Notes: generated by a model not told the origin, from the sequence alone. 20,015 nt of DNA from Planctomycetes bacterium UBA1662 (GCA_002320775.1 DCKY01000027.1:1-20015); one strand, 5' to 3'. Counted from the first letter of the stretch, positions 6,333 to 14,541 are shown. A program made the numbers and translations.

Positions 6333-7562
6333 ATGTTGAGCAAGGCCAGGTTATTGATTTTGGCCGCCCCGGTACTTTTTCTCACGGCAGTCCTGAGCGG
6401 CTGCGGCAGCTCCGAGAAAGTTTCGGTCGCGGCGGCCGTCACCACCCCCGCTTCTCCTGAGAAGCCGCCGGTGGAGAAAGAGGCCAAGGCCGGGGCCCCG
6501 GCTGGCGGGACCCTTGGGATTGAGGATAACCGGACCGGAGGCATCGCCGCGATCGTCGGGAATAAGGTCATTTCACGTTCCCGGCTCAGAAAGAAGGTCG
6601 ATCAGCGAATCCTTGCCATCGTAGCGAGGCAGCAGGTCGCTCCCGCGGCGATCAACCGCCGTCAGCAGGAGCTTCCGATCCTCTCGGAGATGGTCAACAG
6701 GGAGCTCGTTCTCCAGGCCCAGATGGCCGTCTACCCCGGCAAGGAGATAGGGGACCTGGTGGTTCTTGACAATGTGATGGCCTGGATCGACCGGGAAATT
6801 CAGAATCGCCGCAAGGCCGGCCAGAAGGAGGTCACGACCCGGCAGGATTATTTCGATCTTCAGAAGAACGAGATGGGCCTCAGCCGCGAAGAGGTAGTTC
6901 GCGAGATCCGCGAGAAGATGCTCTCGGAGATGTATCTCTGGCAGGAGGTCTACGGAAAGCTCGATACCTTCGTTTCTCCTTCGGAATCACGAGCCTACTA
7001 CCGAAGCCATCGTGAAGAATTCACACCTCCGCAGGAGGTTCACTATCAGCGTATCAAGATCTTTGATAACGCCGATGCTTTCGCAGCGGTCCAGGGTGTG
7101 CGGCAGGGGCTACAGGAGGGGAAGGCCTTCAGCGCTCTTGCGATAGCCCATTCCGAAGAGTTCCAGGGAAACCCCAAGCTCAGGGCGACGGTTTTCAAGA
7201 ACAAGTTCAGTGAGCTCGATGACTTTCCCTTTCCCATCCCGGTCATTCTGAAGGGCCTTCGCGAAGGCCAGCACTCGGGACCTGATCGGGCGCAGGGGGC
7301 CTTCTGGTTCTTTCGCATGAAGGAGATCATCAAGGGTGAGCCGAGGACCTATAAGGAGGCCCAGGGAACGATTGAGAACAGGTTGCTCGTCGCCCGCCGT
7401 AAGATCGCCTACGGCCATCTCATCGAGAAGCTGAAATCTTCAACCCGAGTTGAGGTCTATCTCGGAACCCAGGCCGCCGCTGCGCGGCCGCAGAAGCCTG
7501 TCGGTCCCGTGCTCGCGCCGAAGCCGGAGAAGAAGCAGCCGGCCGTTCCCGCAGGCTCCTGA
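6333..7562 (+). CDS. SurA/parvulin-like periplasmic folding lipoprotein
   Basis: The product is 409 residues. It starts with a lipoprotein signal peptide whose lipobox is LSGC (residues 21-24), so the mature protein would be anchored at Cys24. A low-complexity Ala/Pro/Lys stretch follows (about 30-60). A SurA N-terminal-like helical domain comes next: AAIVGNKVISRSRLRKKVD, then LVNREL-like MVNRELVLQAQM near residue 125. A parvulin-like segment starts near residue 230 (EFTPPQEVHYQRIKIF, then a GKAFSALAIAHSEE helix). The parvulin part has diverged, so isomerase activity is uncertain and a chaperone role is as likely. The tail is Pro/Lys/Ala-rich. ATG 6333 has GGGAG at 6322-6326. The gene follows mfd by 47 bp with no terminator between, so they are probably cotranscribed. 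Confidence 0.82.
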   Translation: MLSKARLLILAAPVLFLTAVLSGCGSSEKVSVAAAVTTPASPEKPPVEKEAKAGAPAGGTLGIEDNRTGGIAAIVGNKVISRSRLRKKVDQRILAIVARQQVAPAAINRRQQELPILSEMVNRELVLQAQMAVYPGKEIGDLVVLDNVMAWIDREIQNRRKAGQKEVTTRQDYFDLQKNEMGLSREEVVREIREKMLSEMYLWQEVYGKLDTFVSPSESRAYYRSHREEFTPPQEVHYQRIKIFDNADAFAAVQGVRQGLQEGKAFSALAIAHSEEFQGNPKLRATVFKNKFSELDDFPFPIPVILKGLREGQHSGPDRAQGAFWFFRMKEIIKGEPRTYKEAQGTIENRLLVARRKIAYGHLIEKLKSSTRVEVYLGTQAAAARPQKPVGPVLAPKPEKKQPAVPAGS

Positions 7563-7593
7563 CGGCAAGCTGAGGAATCTTCCGGCGTCGAGG

Positions 7594-8964
7594 TCAAGCT
7601 CCGGATGAGCCGTATTCTTCGAGGAAGGCGGCCATGGTCACCGCTCCCCGATGGTAGTCCTTGATACGGAAGTGCTCATTTGGAGCGTGGAGATTGTCAT
7701 CCGGGAGCCCGAGGCCGATCAGGAGGCTCTCCGCTCCGAGAGCTTCCTGGAAGGTGTTGACCACTGGAATGGAGCCTCCCTCGCGAACAAAGACCGGCTG
7801 ACGTCCGAAGCCTGTCTCGAGGGCCTTCTCCGCCGCCTTGACCGCCGCTCCGTCACGCGAAACGATGACCGGGCTGGCGCCATGGTGGGGACGGACCTCT
7901 ACCTCGACGGTGTCGGGCGCTATCTCGTTCAGGAAGTCGCATACCAGGGCCGCGATTTTTTCGGGGTCCTGGTCGGGAACCAGGCGCATGGAAAATTTAC
8001 AGCTGGCGGTCGCCGGCAGAACGGTCTTGGCCCCCTCGCCGGTAAAGCCGCTGATCATTCCGTTGATATCGAGGGTCGGCCGCGCGCCTTTTCGCTCGAG
8101 GGTGGTATAGCCCGCCTCGCCAAAGACCTTCGCCGCCCCGACTGATTTCCTGAACTCCTCCTCGTCGAAGGGGAGCTCCGCCATCATCTCGCGCTCCCAG
8201 TCCTCCAGCGGTCTGACGTCATCGTAAAAGCCGGGGATCGCGATCTTTCCATCGGGTCCCTGGCAGGCGGCCATCAGGCAGGTGAGGACATTGGCCGGGT
8301 TGGCCACCGAGCCCCCGAAGGTTCCGGAGTGCAGATCGGTCGCCGGCCCCCTGACGAAGACCTCCAGGTAGCAGAGGCCTTTGAGGCCGTAGGTGATCGC
8401 CGGCATGTCGATGCCGAACTGGCTGCAGTCAGAGATAAAGACAATGTCACAGGCCAGCCTGTCGAGCTCTTTGCGGATGAACGGATCGAGGTTGGGGCTG
8501 CCGACCTCTTCTTCGCCTTCGCAGAGGACCTTGACGTTGCAGGGAAGCTTTCCGTTCACCTCTCGCGAGGCCTGGATGCCCTTGATGAGAGCGTAGAACT
8601 GGCCCTTGTCATCGGTGGCGCCGCGAGCGAAGAGGTATCCATCCCTTTCCGTTGGTTCAAACGGAGGACTCTCCCATTCATCGTCGGGGTCCGATGGTTG
8701 CACATCGTAGTGTCCGTAGACCAGGACGGTGGGCGCGCCGGGGGCCTCCAGGCGTTCACCGTAGACGATGGGGTGTCCCTCGGTTTCGAAGATCTCGGTT
8801 TCCAGTCCGGCCTCCGACATCAGCTGGCCCATATGCCGGGCGCAATTCTCGACCTCTCCGGCAAGCTTCGGGTCCGTGCTGACGCTCGGGATCTTCAACA
8901 GCTCGATGAGCTCCTGCAGGTTCAGTTCTTTACGTTTATCAATATAGGCCTGTAGCTCGCTCAT
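7594..8964 (-). CDS. M20 family metallodipeptidase
   Basis: This is a zinc peptidase of the M20 family, nearest to the carnosinase-like/PepV-type dipeptidases, which hydrolyse dipeptides in the cytoplasm. The 456-residue length is typical. The metal-site residues are all visible: His85 and Asp87 in YGHYDVQP, Asp118 in GATDDKGQ, the catalytic Glu152 and ligand Glu153 in EGEEEVGS, Asp179 in ISDCS, and the C-terminal His in APNEHFRIKDY. The dimerisation/lid domain contains the usual LHSGTFGG. There is no signal peptide. ATG 8964 is preceded on its own strand by GAGGA with about 5-nt spacing. The gene converges on the SurA-like gene with 31 bp between and is divergent from the TIM-barrel gene. 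Substrate cannot be read from sequence. Confidence 0.92.
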   Translation of the reverse strand: MSELQAYIDKRKELNLQELIELLKIPSVSTDPKLAGEVENCARHMGQLMSEAGLETEIFETEGHPIVYGERLEAPGAPTVLVYGHYDVQPSDPDDEWESPPFEPTERDGYLFARGATDDKGQFYALIKGIQASREVNGKLPCNVKVLCEGEEEVGSPNLDPFIRKELDRLACDIVFISDCSQFGIDMPAITYGLKGLCYLEVFVRGPATDLHSGTFGGSVANPANVLTCLMAACQGPDGKIAIPGFYDDVRPLEDWEREMMAELPFDEEEFRKSVGAAKVFGEAGYTTLERKGARPTLDINGMISGFTGEGAKTVLPATASCKFSMRLVPDQDPEKIAALVCDFLNEIAPDTVEVEVRPHHGASPVIVSRDGAAVKAAEKALETGFGRQPVFVREGGSIPVVNTFQEALGAESLLIGLGLPDDNLHAPNEHFRIKDYHRGAVTMAAFLEEYGSSGA

Positions 8965-9177
8965 CGTTTCCTCGGTCTATCGTTGATTATTTTTCGGCGC
9001 CTGGCCGTAGAGGTTCGGGACAGCCTAAGTGATGGAGCGGGTTTTTTCGAGACTATTGGGCGTGATCGGTGCCGGGTCGGCGAGAAAGAAAAACTAGTGT
9101 CCCGTCTCCGGCATCTTTGCTGTACATTGTCTGTTGGTTGAATAAAACAGCGAACCAGAATTCATCGGAGCGGCACA
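8965..9177. promoter_or_regulatory. Divergent intergenic region with a weak candidate promoter
   Basis: The 213 bases between the M20 gene (leftward) and the TIM-barrel gene (rightward) must hold both promoters. For the rightward gene, TTGCTG (9117-9122) and GAATAA (9140-9145) are spaced by 17 bp and are followed by GGAG at 9167-9170, 7 nt before ATG 9178. The match to consensus is modest. I see no convincing leftward promoter and no convincing stem-loop, repeat or operator. Confidence 0.35.
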
Positions 9178-10104
9178 ATGGCTGAATCACTTGGAAGAAG
9201 ACAATTTATTCGCACCACCTCGGCGGCCTGCGTCACGACGGCCCTGGGAATGAAGGGGCTCGCGGCGGCGCCTCTGCAGGCCTCAACCGGTGAACACCGT
9301 GGAAAAATCTACAAATCGGTCAAGTTCGGGATGGTTAGAGGCAAGCTCTCGATCCAGCAGAAGTTCGAGCTGCTCAAGGAGCTTGGCTACGATGGAGTCG
9401 AGCTGAACAGCCCGGGCGGCTGCAATAAAAAGCAGGCCCTGGCCGCGAGCAAGGCGGTTGGCTTACCGATTCATGGCGTGGTGGACTCCATCCACTGGGG
9501 CACCCGGCTCTCCGACCCCAGGCCGGAGGTCCGGGAAAAAGGCCGGGCTGGCCTGGAGACCGCTATTCGCGACACCCACCTGGTCGGGGGCACCGCCGTT
9601 CTCCTGGTTCCCGGGCGCGTCGCCAATAAGGAGAAAGAGAACCAGGAGCAGGTCTGGGAAAGATCGATCGAACAGATCAGCAAGGTCCTGCCGCTCTGCT
9701 CCCGCCTGGGAATCCACATCCTGATAGAGAATGTATGGAACGGTTTCTGCTATGTGCACGGCGGGCCGGACAACCAGACCGCCGACAAACTGGCGGAATA
9801 TCTCGATGCGATGAACAGTCCCTGGGTCGGGGCCTACTTCGATATCGGCAACCACCAGAGGTATGGCAAGCCGGCCGGTTGGATTCGTACCCTTGGTCGC
9901 CGGATCGTGAAGCTCGATGTGAAGGACTGGGGCAAGAAGAACGGCTTTTGCAAGATCGGGGATGGAGACGTAGACTGGGCTGACGTCCGAAAGGCGCTCA
10001 AGGAGATCGGCTTCAGCGGCTGGGCCACGGCCGAGGTTGGCGGCGGCGGCAAGGAGCGGCTCAAGGAGATTGCTGAACGCATGGATCGAGCCCTGGGGCT
10101 ATAG
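9178..10104 (+). CDS. Tat-exported sugar-phosphate isomerase/epimerase-like TIM barrel
   Basis: The 308-residue protein begins with a twin-arginine leader (GRRQFIRTTSAA, Arg7-Arg8, hydrophobic run to about residue 32), so it is expected to be exported already folded. The mature part is a xylose-isomerase-like (AP endonuclease 2 superfamily) TIM barrel. It shows FELLKELGYDGVELN near residue 65, VGLPIHGVVDS, the strand ILIENVWNGF near residue 182, GAYFDIGNH near residue 222, and VKLDVKDW with a late EVGGGG. The Glu, Asp and His residues in these strands are where this superfamily binds a divalent metal. Such families are abundant and often exported in planctomycetes, and their substrates are mostly unknown. 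GGAG at 9167 supports ATG 9178. A cupin gene starts 19 bp downstream, so the two probably form an operon. Confidence 0.88.
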   Translation: MAESLGRRQFIRTTSAACVTTALGMKGLAAAPLQASTGEHRGKIYKSVKFGMVRGKLSIQQKFELLKELGYDGVELNSPGGCNKKQALAASKAVGLPIHGVVDSIHWGTRLSDPRPEVREKGRAGLETAIRDTHLVGGTAVLLVPGRVANKEKENQEQVWERSIEQISKVLPLCSRLGIHILIENVWNGFCYVHGGPDNQTADKLAEYLDAMNSPWVGAYFDIGNHQRYGKPAGWIRTLGRRIVKLDVKDWGKKNGFCKIGDGDVDWADVRKALKEIGFSGWATAEVGGGGKERLKEIAERMDRALGL

Positions 10105-10123
10105 AGAATACAGGAGAGCTGGC

Positions 10124-10882
10124 ATGGAGAAGCTGTCACGCAGAGAGTTCACGGGCGGCGCGCTGGGCTCCGTACTGACCTGGTCATTGCTCGAGACTCT
10201 CTTTGAGAACGAGGCCTTTGGCGATGACCTGAAGCCGATTACGGGCAAATGGCTCGCGGAGGTCAGCGAGGTGTCCCAGGATCTCAAGGACGAAAAGGTC
10301 AAACAGGTCATCTGGCAGGAAAAGGTCGAGGAGCTCTTCTCAAAGGTTCGTCTCGATGAGCTGCTGGAGCTGGTGGACTTTGAGCGTCTTCGCAAGAACC
10401 TGAAGATCAAGGCCAAGTCAGAGACCAGCCTGCGCTTCAACTTCAAGAAGGCTGAGGGAGCGCCTTCCAGGGTGGCCTTCGGCAAGCAGATCTTCGCTCT
10501 CAACAAGGGGAATTCCGTCATTCCACATGGCCACAACAACATGGCCACAGCGTTCCTGATCCTCAAGGGTGAGCTGCACGGCCGCCACTTCGATCGCCTC
10601 GAGGATCAGCCGAAGCACCTGATCATCAAGCCGACCATCGATCGCAAATTCAAGCCCGGTGAGCACTCCTCTGTTTCGGATTACAAGGACAACATCCACT
10701 GGTTCGAGGCGCTGACCGACAACAGCTTCATCTTCAATATCCATGTCCTGGGTCTGAAGAGACCCGGGACGAAGCTGCCGACCAGCCGGGTCTATGTCGA
10801 CCCCGAGGGTGAAAAGATCAAGGGCGGCCTGATTCGGGCGCCGAGGTCGAATTTCAGGGAGCTTAACAGGAAGTACGGTTGA
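10124..10882 (+). CDS. Tat-exported cupin-domain protein
   Basis: The 252-residue product starts with SRREF (Arg6-Arg7), a good twin-arginine motif, followed by a short hydrophobic stretch. Residues about 45-110 are helical and charged with no family I recognise. From about 115 to 215 there is a cupin-like beta barrel: IPHGHNNM gives His135 and His137, GELHGRHF follows, and DNIHWFEALTDN gives His192. The Glu of the usual HxHxxxxE metal motif is not at its expected spacing; Glu150 or His152 might replace it. Function is unknown; metal-binding oxygenase or sugar-binding roles are both possible. The start was set at ATG 10124 because AGGAG (10112-10116) precedes it and the Tat motif follows; the frame is open to 10037, inside the previous gene. 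It sits 19 bp after the TIM-barrel gene. Confidence 0.78.
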   Translation: MEKLSRREFTGGALGSVLTWSLLETLFENEAFGDDLKPITGKWLAEVSEVSQDLKDEKVKQVIWQEKVEELFSKVRLDELLELVDFERLRKNLKIKAKSETSLRFNFKKAEGAPSRVAFGKQIFALNKGNSVIPHGHNNMATAFLILKGELHGRHFDRLEDQPKHLIIKPTIDRKFKPGEHSSVSDYKDNIHWFEALTDNSFIFNIHVLGLKRPGTKLPTSRVYVDPEGEKIKGGLIRAPRSNFRELNRKYG

Positions 10883-10898
10883 TTCCGCGCCGCCGGCT

Positions 10899-11228
10899 TC
10901 AATCGCAGGCGTCCTGGCCGTGCAGTCGTGTCAGGTTGAGCCCCTTCATCACCTTGATCCGGGGCTCCTTGAGGTCGTACCTGTAGTATTCGATGACCTC
11001 GTGGGACTGTTTGCTGAAGGCATAGGGGCGTGGGTGCCGCAGTATGCCAAAGTGAATGGACTCGAGCTCTCCTGTCGAGGCCTCAAAGTCGATGAGGACA
11101 GAGCGTGAGAGGTGACGCGGCTTGAGGGAGGTGCCGGCGAGCAGGCTGGTGTCTCGAAAGGCCTCCCGGAGCTTTCCCCGGGCCTTTTTCTCGAGGCGTC
11201 TGTGTTCGAGCCATCTTCGGATTCCCAT
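10899..11228 (-). CDS. Small hypothetical protein
   Basis: The 109-residue product has no signal peptide or membrane segment and matches no family I know. The N-terminal 25 residues are very basic and helical (MGIRRWLEHRRLEKKARGK). The middle has a likely beta segment (SRSVLIDFEASTGELESIHFG in part), and the C-terminal half has aromatic residues (EVIEYYRYDL). I believe it is real because its codon choice matches the neighbours (CTC for Leu, GAG for Glu, AAG for Lys, GAC for Asp) and because it fills an otherwise empty gap between the cupin gene and the next secreted-protein gene. It converges on the cupin gene with a 16-bp gap. The ribosome binding site before ATG 11228 is weak, so the exact start is less certain. 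Confidence 0.6.
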   Translation of the reverse strand: MGIRRWLEHRRLEKKARGKLREAFRDTSLLAGTSLKPRHLSRSVLIDFEASTGELESIHFGILRHPRPYAFSKQSHEVIEYYRYDLKEPRIKVMKGLNLTRLHGQDACD

Positions 11229-11446
11229 AGGCGCGGATCTCTGCCCTGAAGGCGGTAGCCAGGTGCGTATTGCACGGCTGAATATTGTGACATGCAGTAG
11301 ATGTCCTCGCAGTGTAAACCCTGTATAATTGGGTAAATAGAGCGGGAGGACGATTTTTCCGTCAGCTCCTGTGGGGGAATGGGCAGTGTGTTACGTAGGA
11401 CCGTATCCGGCCTGTCTTTTTAGTAATCTTTTGGGAGCATTTTGTG
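11229..11446 (+). promoter_or_regulatory. Intergenic region with a TATAAT box and a leader hairpin
   Basis: A perfect TATAAT lies at 11324-11329; the -35 region about 17 bp upstream (11301-11306) does not resemble TTGACA. Transcription from it would start near 11336. A hairpin follows at once: GGAGGACG (11345-11352) pairs with CGTC (11360-11363) and CTCC (11366-11369) around a loop with five T residues and a 2-nt bulge. GGGAG at 11433-11437 is the ribosome binding site of the gene starting at 11447. The same region must also hold the leftward promoter of the small gene ending at 10899, which I could not identify. Confidence 0.4.
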
Positions 11447-13726
11447 ATGAGGAAGCAGTTCGGTGAGTTTCACCTTTTGAGCAGGATGGTCTGTAGCGCA
11501 GCGCTTGCCGCGGTCTTTTTGAACAGCAGCCTTTTTGCCCAGGAAACCTGCGAAGATGCAGCGGCTCTCGGAATTGAAACAATTCAGGGTTCGACCCAGG
11601 GAGCGCCCCGGGGTGGAGAATCCGACTGCGGGCGTTCAGATAACAGTCCCTCGCATTGGTATCGATATACCGCCGCGGCCGATGCTTCGGTAACGGTCAG
11701 CACTTGCGGTAGTGATTACGATACGGTTCTCTCAGTTCATTCGGGTTGTCCGGCCGATGAGGACAACGAGCTCGGCTGTAACGATGACACCTGCAACCTC
11801 CAGTCCGAGGTTGAGTTCAGCGTCACCGAAGGCCAGGAATACCTGGTTCGCGTGGCCGGCTACCGTGGGCGTACCGGGGACTACACTCTCGAGCTTTCTT
11901 CTGATGGAGCCGGTCCCGGGCCGGGACCCGGAAATTGTGAAGACGCCGTGGAGCTCACGCTCGACAATCGGGTTGAAGGCAGCACCGCGGGCAGGGAAAG
12001 TACCGGCAGCGCGTCCTGCGGCAGCTCAAGCCAGAGCCCGGACGCCATCTTCCGCTATGCGGCGGAGGAGCCCTGCCTCCTGGTTGCGAGCACCTGCTCC
12101 AGCGGCTACGACACCGTTCTCTCCATCCACTCTGAATGCCCGCCCACGAACGACAACCAGCTTGCCTGTAATGATGATGCCTGTGACCTGCAGTCCACCA
12201 TTGCCTACGAGGTGGAGGCCGGCACGGCCTACTTTATCAGGGTCGCGGGCTACAACGGGGCAAGCGGAGATTACAGTCTCGAGCTGAGTTGTTCGGATCC
12301 GCCCGTGGAGGGAGAGGGCGCGGACATCACGATCTCGAGCATGAGCAACATTCGTCAGATGGGGCGGCTCGGCGATGTGGTCGCTCTCTCGATGCAGTCA
12401 ACGATCTGTAATATCGGCAGCGAGGCAGTGGACTGGTACGGAAACCCTGACCCGCGGCATCCTTTCCTGGTCTTCAACCTCTACCGTATGCTGGGAGGTC
12501 GCCTGGATCAGGTTGGCCAGTCCTGGGCGAAGCACGGGTTCGCAGCATCTCAGACCAGCGGCGTTTGCGGTCCGCCCTGCCGGGTTGATGGGGACGGAAA
12601 TCTTGGCCCCGGCTGCGCCGATATCTACGGAGTCAGCACGAACGCGTCCCAGCGGACCTTCGGGCCCCGCCATGAGATCAATCCCTGGACGGGAGCCTTT
12701 ACCTACGCCGGTTCGCATATCGACACAACGAGCTCGAGGCACGATCCTGTGCAGCATCGGCTCGTCGTCAGCGATGACGATCTCGATCCGGAATCGAACC
12801 CCGGAGCCCGGTATTTTGTCGAGCTTTACACCCTCTCCCATGATGATTCTGAACACACCAACAGCGTGGGCTGGCAGGAGGTCGATATCTCCGGACAGCC
12901 CGGAGGCACCTGGGACTTTGATTTCCGCCAGGTCATGGGAAACGAGGGCCCGGCTCTCGATGCCTGGGAGGGCGGAGAGAGGACGGTCATTCCCGAGGGT
13001 GAACTGGTCGATGATGGACGCAGCTACATCGACCTCCACGTCAGCGAGAACGAGGATGGTACCTACCGATACGAGTATGCTCTCTACAACCTGGACATGC
13101 ACCGCGCGGTCGCTTCGTTCACCATCCCGGTGGGCGAAGGGGTGGCGATTTCCGGTATTGGCTTCAAGGCTGTTCAGTCCGCCGATGATGGTTTTAACAA
13201 CGAGCCCTGGGCGGCCACCAGGAATGCCTCCGGTTTGACCTGGTCAACCAGCCCGGTCGCGGAACATCCGAACTCCAATCCTCTTGGCTGGGGAAGCCTC
13301 TACAATTTCTGGTTCGATGCCGATGCGGCTCCTGCTGAGGGCAGCGTCACGCTGGGAGTTTACAGGACCGATCTCGAGGGGCCGTCCTCCTTCGCAGGAG
13401 TCAGCCGGGTTCCGGGCGGCGGCGCTCCGCCTCCCCCGGGAGGGAGCATCTTCCGCCGGGGCGATACCGATGGGAACGGAACGGTTGAATTGACAGACGC
13501 GGTCTTTATCCTCGGCTATCTTTTCCAGGGCAGTGCTACGCCTGCGTGTCTCGAAACCGCCGATAGCGATGACAATGGCAAGGTGGATGTCTCTGATGCC
13601 ATTCGGTTGCTGGGCTGGCTCTTTGCCGGAGGGTCGCCGCTGGCGCCTCCCGGCTCTGAGGAGTGTGGACGCGACCCGACTCCGGGTGACGAGAGTGAAT
13701 GCGATTATGATGCGAACAGCTGCTGA
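11447..13726 (+). CDS. Secreted protein with two PPC-like domains, unknown core and dockerin-like end
   Basis: The 759-residue protein has a Sec signal peptide with likely cleavage after Ala31 (SLFA). Two homologous PPC-like beta-sandwich domains follow (about 34-145 and 160-280). Each has the pattern CEDA, YDTVLS, CNDD, LQS and VAGY, and a GDY.LEL end, with paired cysteines suggesting disulfides. A core of about 365 residues (290-655) has no named family I can give; it includes KHGFAASQ, a cysteine-rich patch, LGPGC and FGPRHEINPWTG. The C-terminus (669-730) has two dockerin/EF-hand-type calcium loops, DTDGNGTVELTDA and DSDDNGKVDVSDA, each before a hydrophobic helix, and a cysteine-containing tail. 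It is probably secreted or surface-bound; the dockerin-like end suggests attachment or sorting. ATG 11447 was preferred to GTG 11444 because GGGAG lies 9 nt before it. Confidence 0.85.
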   Translation: MRKQFGEFHLLSRMVCSAALAAVFLNSSLFAQETCEDAAALGIETIQGSTQGAPRGGESDCGRSDNSPSHWYRYTAAADASVTVSTCGSDYDTVLSVHSGCPADEDNELGCNDDTCNLQSEVEFSVTEGQEYLVRVAGYRGRTGDYTLELSSDGAGPGPGPGNCEDAVELTLDNRVEGSTAGRESTGSASCGSSSQSPDAIFRYAAEEPCLLVASTCSSGYDTVLSIHSECPPTNDNQLACNDDACDLQSTIAYEVEAGTAYFIRVAGYNGASGDYSLELSCSDPPVEGEGADITISSMSNIRQMGRLGDVVALSMQSTICNIGSEAVDWYGNPDPRHPFLVFNLYRMLGGRLDQVGQSWAKHGFAASQTSGVCGPPCRVDGDGNLGPGCADIYGVSTNASQRTFGPRHEINPWTGAFTYAGSHIDTTSSRHDPVQHRLVVSDDDLDPESNPGARYFVELYTLSHDDSEHTNSVGWQEVDISGQPGGTWDFDFRQVMGNEGPALDAWEGGERTVIPEGELVDDGRSYIDLHVSENEDGTYRYEYALYNLDMHRAVASFTIPVGEGVAISGIGFKAVQSADDGFNNEPWAATRNASGLTWSTSPVAEHPNSNPLGWGSLYNFWFDADAAPAEGSVTLGVYRTDLEGPSSFAGVSRVPGGGAPPPPGGSIFRRGDTDGNGTVELTDAVFILGYLFQGSATPACLETADSDDNGKVDVSDAIRLLGWLFAGGSPLAPPGSEECGRDPTPGDESECDYDANSC

Positions 13727-13735
13727 GCGTGCAGG

Positions 13736-13751
13736 CCGGCCTCCAGGCCGG
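13736..13751 (+). other. GC hairpin just after the dockerin-like gene
   Basis: CCGGCC (13736-13741) pairs perfectly with GGCCGG (13746-13751) around TCCA, nine bases after the TGA at 13724-13726. No T run follows. It could protect the upstream transcript's 3' end or separate expression of the large protein from the M14 lipoprotein gene. Confidence 0.4.
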
Positions 13752-13815
13752 TAGCCGCTGGGTACGGTTGCGAGAGGTTCGCCGGTTTCAGCGGTTGCTT
13801 GGGAGAAGAGAAAAG

Positions 13816-14529
13816 GTGGGAAGGTCGCTGCTGATTTTACTGGGTGTCTTTTGCGCCGGCTGCTCCTCGGCCGGGGTTCGGCCCGCGTCATCGGTTTCCC
13901 ATTCGGAGGTCATCGGTGCCTCGGTAGAGGGGCGGGCGATCACGGCGGAAATCCTGGGCCGCGAGGGCCCGGCCTTTCTCATCTTTGGGGTCATTCACGG
14001 CAACGAGCCGGCAGGAGAGCAACTGCTCGAGCTTTTTCTTGGCCATCTCAGAAAGAACCCGTCCCTGTATTCCCGCCGCCGGCTGGTGGTGATTCCTGTT
14101 CTCAACCCGGATGGCCTTGCAAGGAAGAGCCGCTATAATGTCAGGGGAGTTGATCTGAACAGGAACTTTCCGGCATCCAATTTCAAGAAGAGCCGGCGCA
14201 ACGGACCCTATCCCGCCAGTGAGCCGGAGACCAAGGCTCTCATGAAGATGATCCGTCAATTTCGGCCGACCCGGGTGCTGGCGGTACACTCGCCGCTGCT
14301 TTGCGTAAACTATGACGGGCCGGCCGATTCGCTGGCTGCCGCCATGGCCCGGGCGAGCGGCTATCCTCTCAAGCCATCGATCGGCTATCCGACGCCGGGT
14401 TCGCTCGGAAGCTACGCGGGTGTTGATCTGCGTCTTCCGACGATAACTCTCGAGCTGCCCGGGAAGCTCTCCGGTGAGAAGGCCTGGGAGGACCTGAAAG
14501 AGGCGCTCCTGGTTTTCGTGAATCACTGA
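13816..14529 (+). CDS. M14-like zinc carboxypeptidase/amidase lipoprotein (MpaA-like)
   Basis: The product is a small M14 metallopeptidase, nearest by length and motif order to the murein tripeptide amidase MpaA group. Zinc ligands are His61 and Glu64 in HGNEP and His158 in AVHSPL; the catalytic Glu213 is in TLELPG. NPDG (97-100) and RYNVRGVDLNRNF (106-118) supply the substrate-carboxylate-binding region. I chose GTG 13816, giving 237 residues, because it yields a clean lipoprotein leader (SLLILLGVFCAGC) and GGGAG precedes it at 13801-13805. A GTG at 13729 would add 29 basic residues and spoil the leader. The lipobox residue at -3 is Cys13 rather than Leu, so lipidation is probable but not certain. 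It may act on peptidoglycan peptides or free peptides at the envelope. It converges on the cytochrome/WD40 gene with a 12-bp gap. Confidence 0.85.
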   Translation: MGRSLLILLGVFCAGCSSAGVRPASSVSHSEVIGASVEGRAITAEILGREGPAFLIFGVIHGNEPAGEQLLELFLGHLRKNPSLYSRRRLVVIPVLNPDGLARKSRYNVRGVDLNRNFPASNFKKSRRNGPYPASEPETKALMKMIRQFRPTRVLAVHSPLLCVNYDGPADSLAAAMARASGYPLKPSIGYPTPGSLGSYAGVDLRLPTITLELPGKLSGEKAWEDLKEALLVFVNH

Positions 14530-14541
14530 GTCCGGGCGGGT

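Noticed and set aside
12375..13238. Plus-strand open frame of 287 codons inside the secreted protein gene
   Set aside because: It is the +1 shadow of the real frame, rich in Arg, Ser and Thr with no motif, and the real frame has signal peptide, PPC and calcium-loop signatures.
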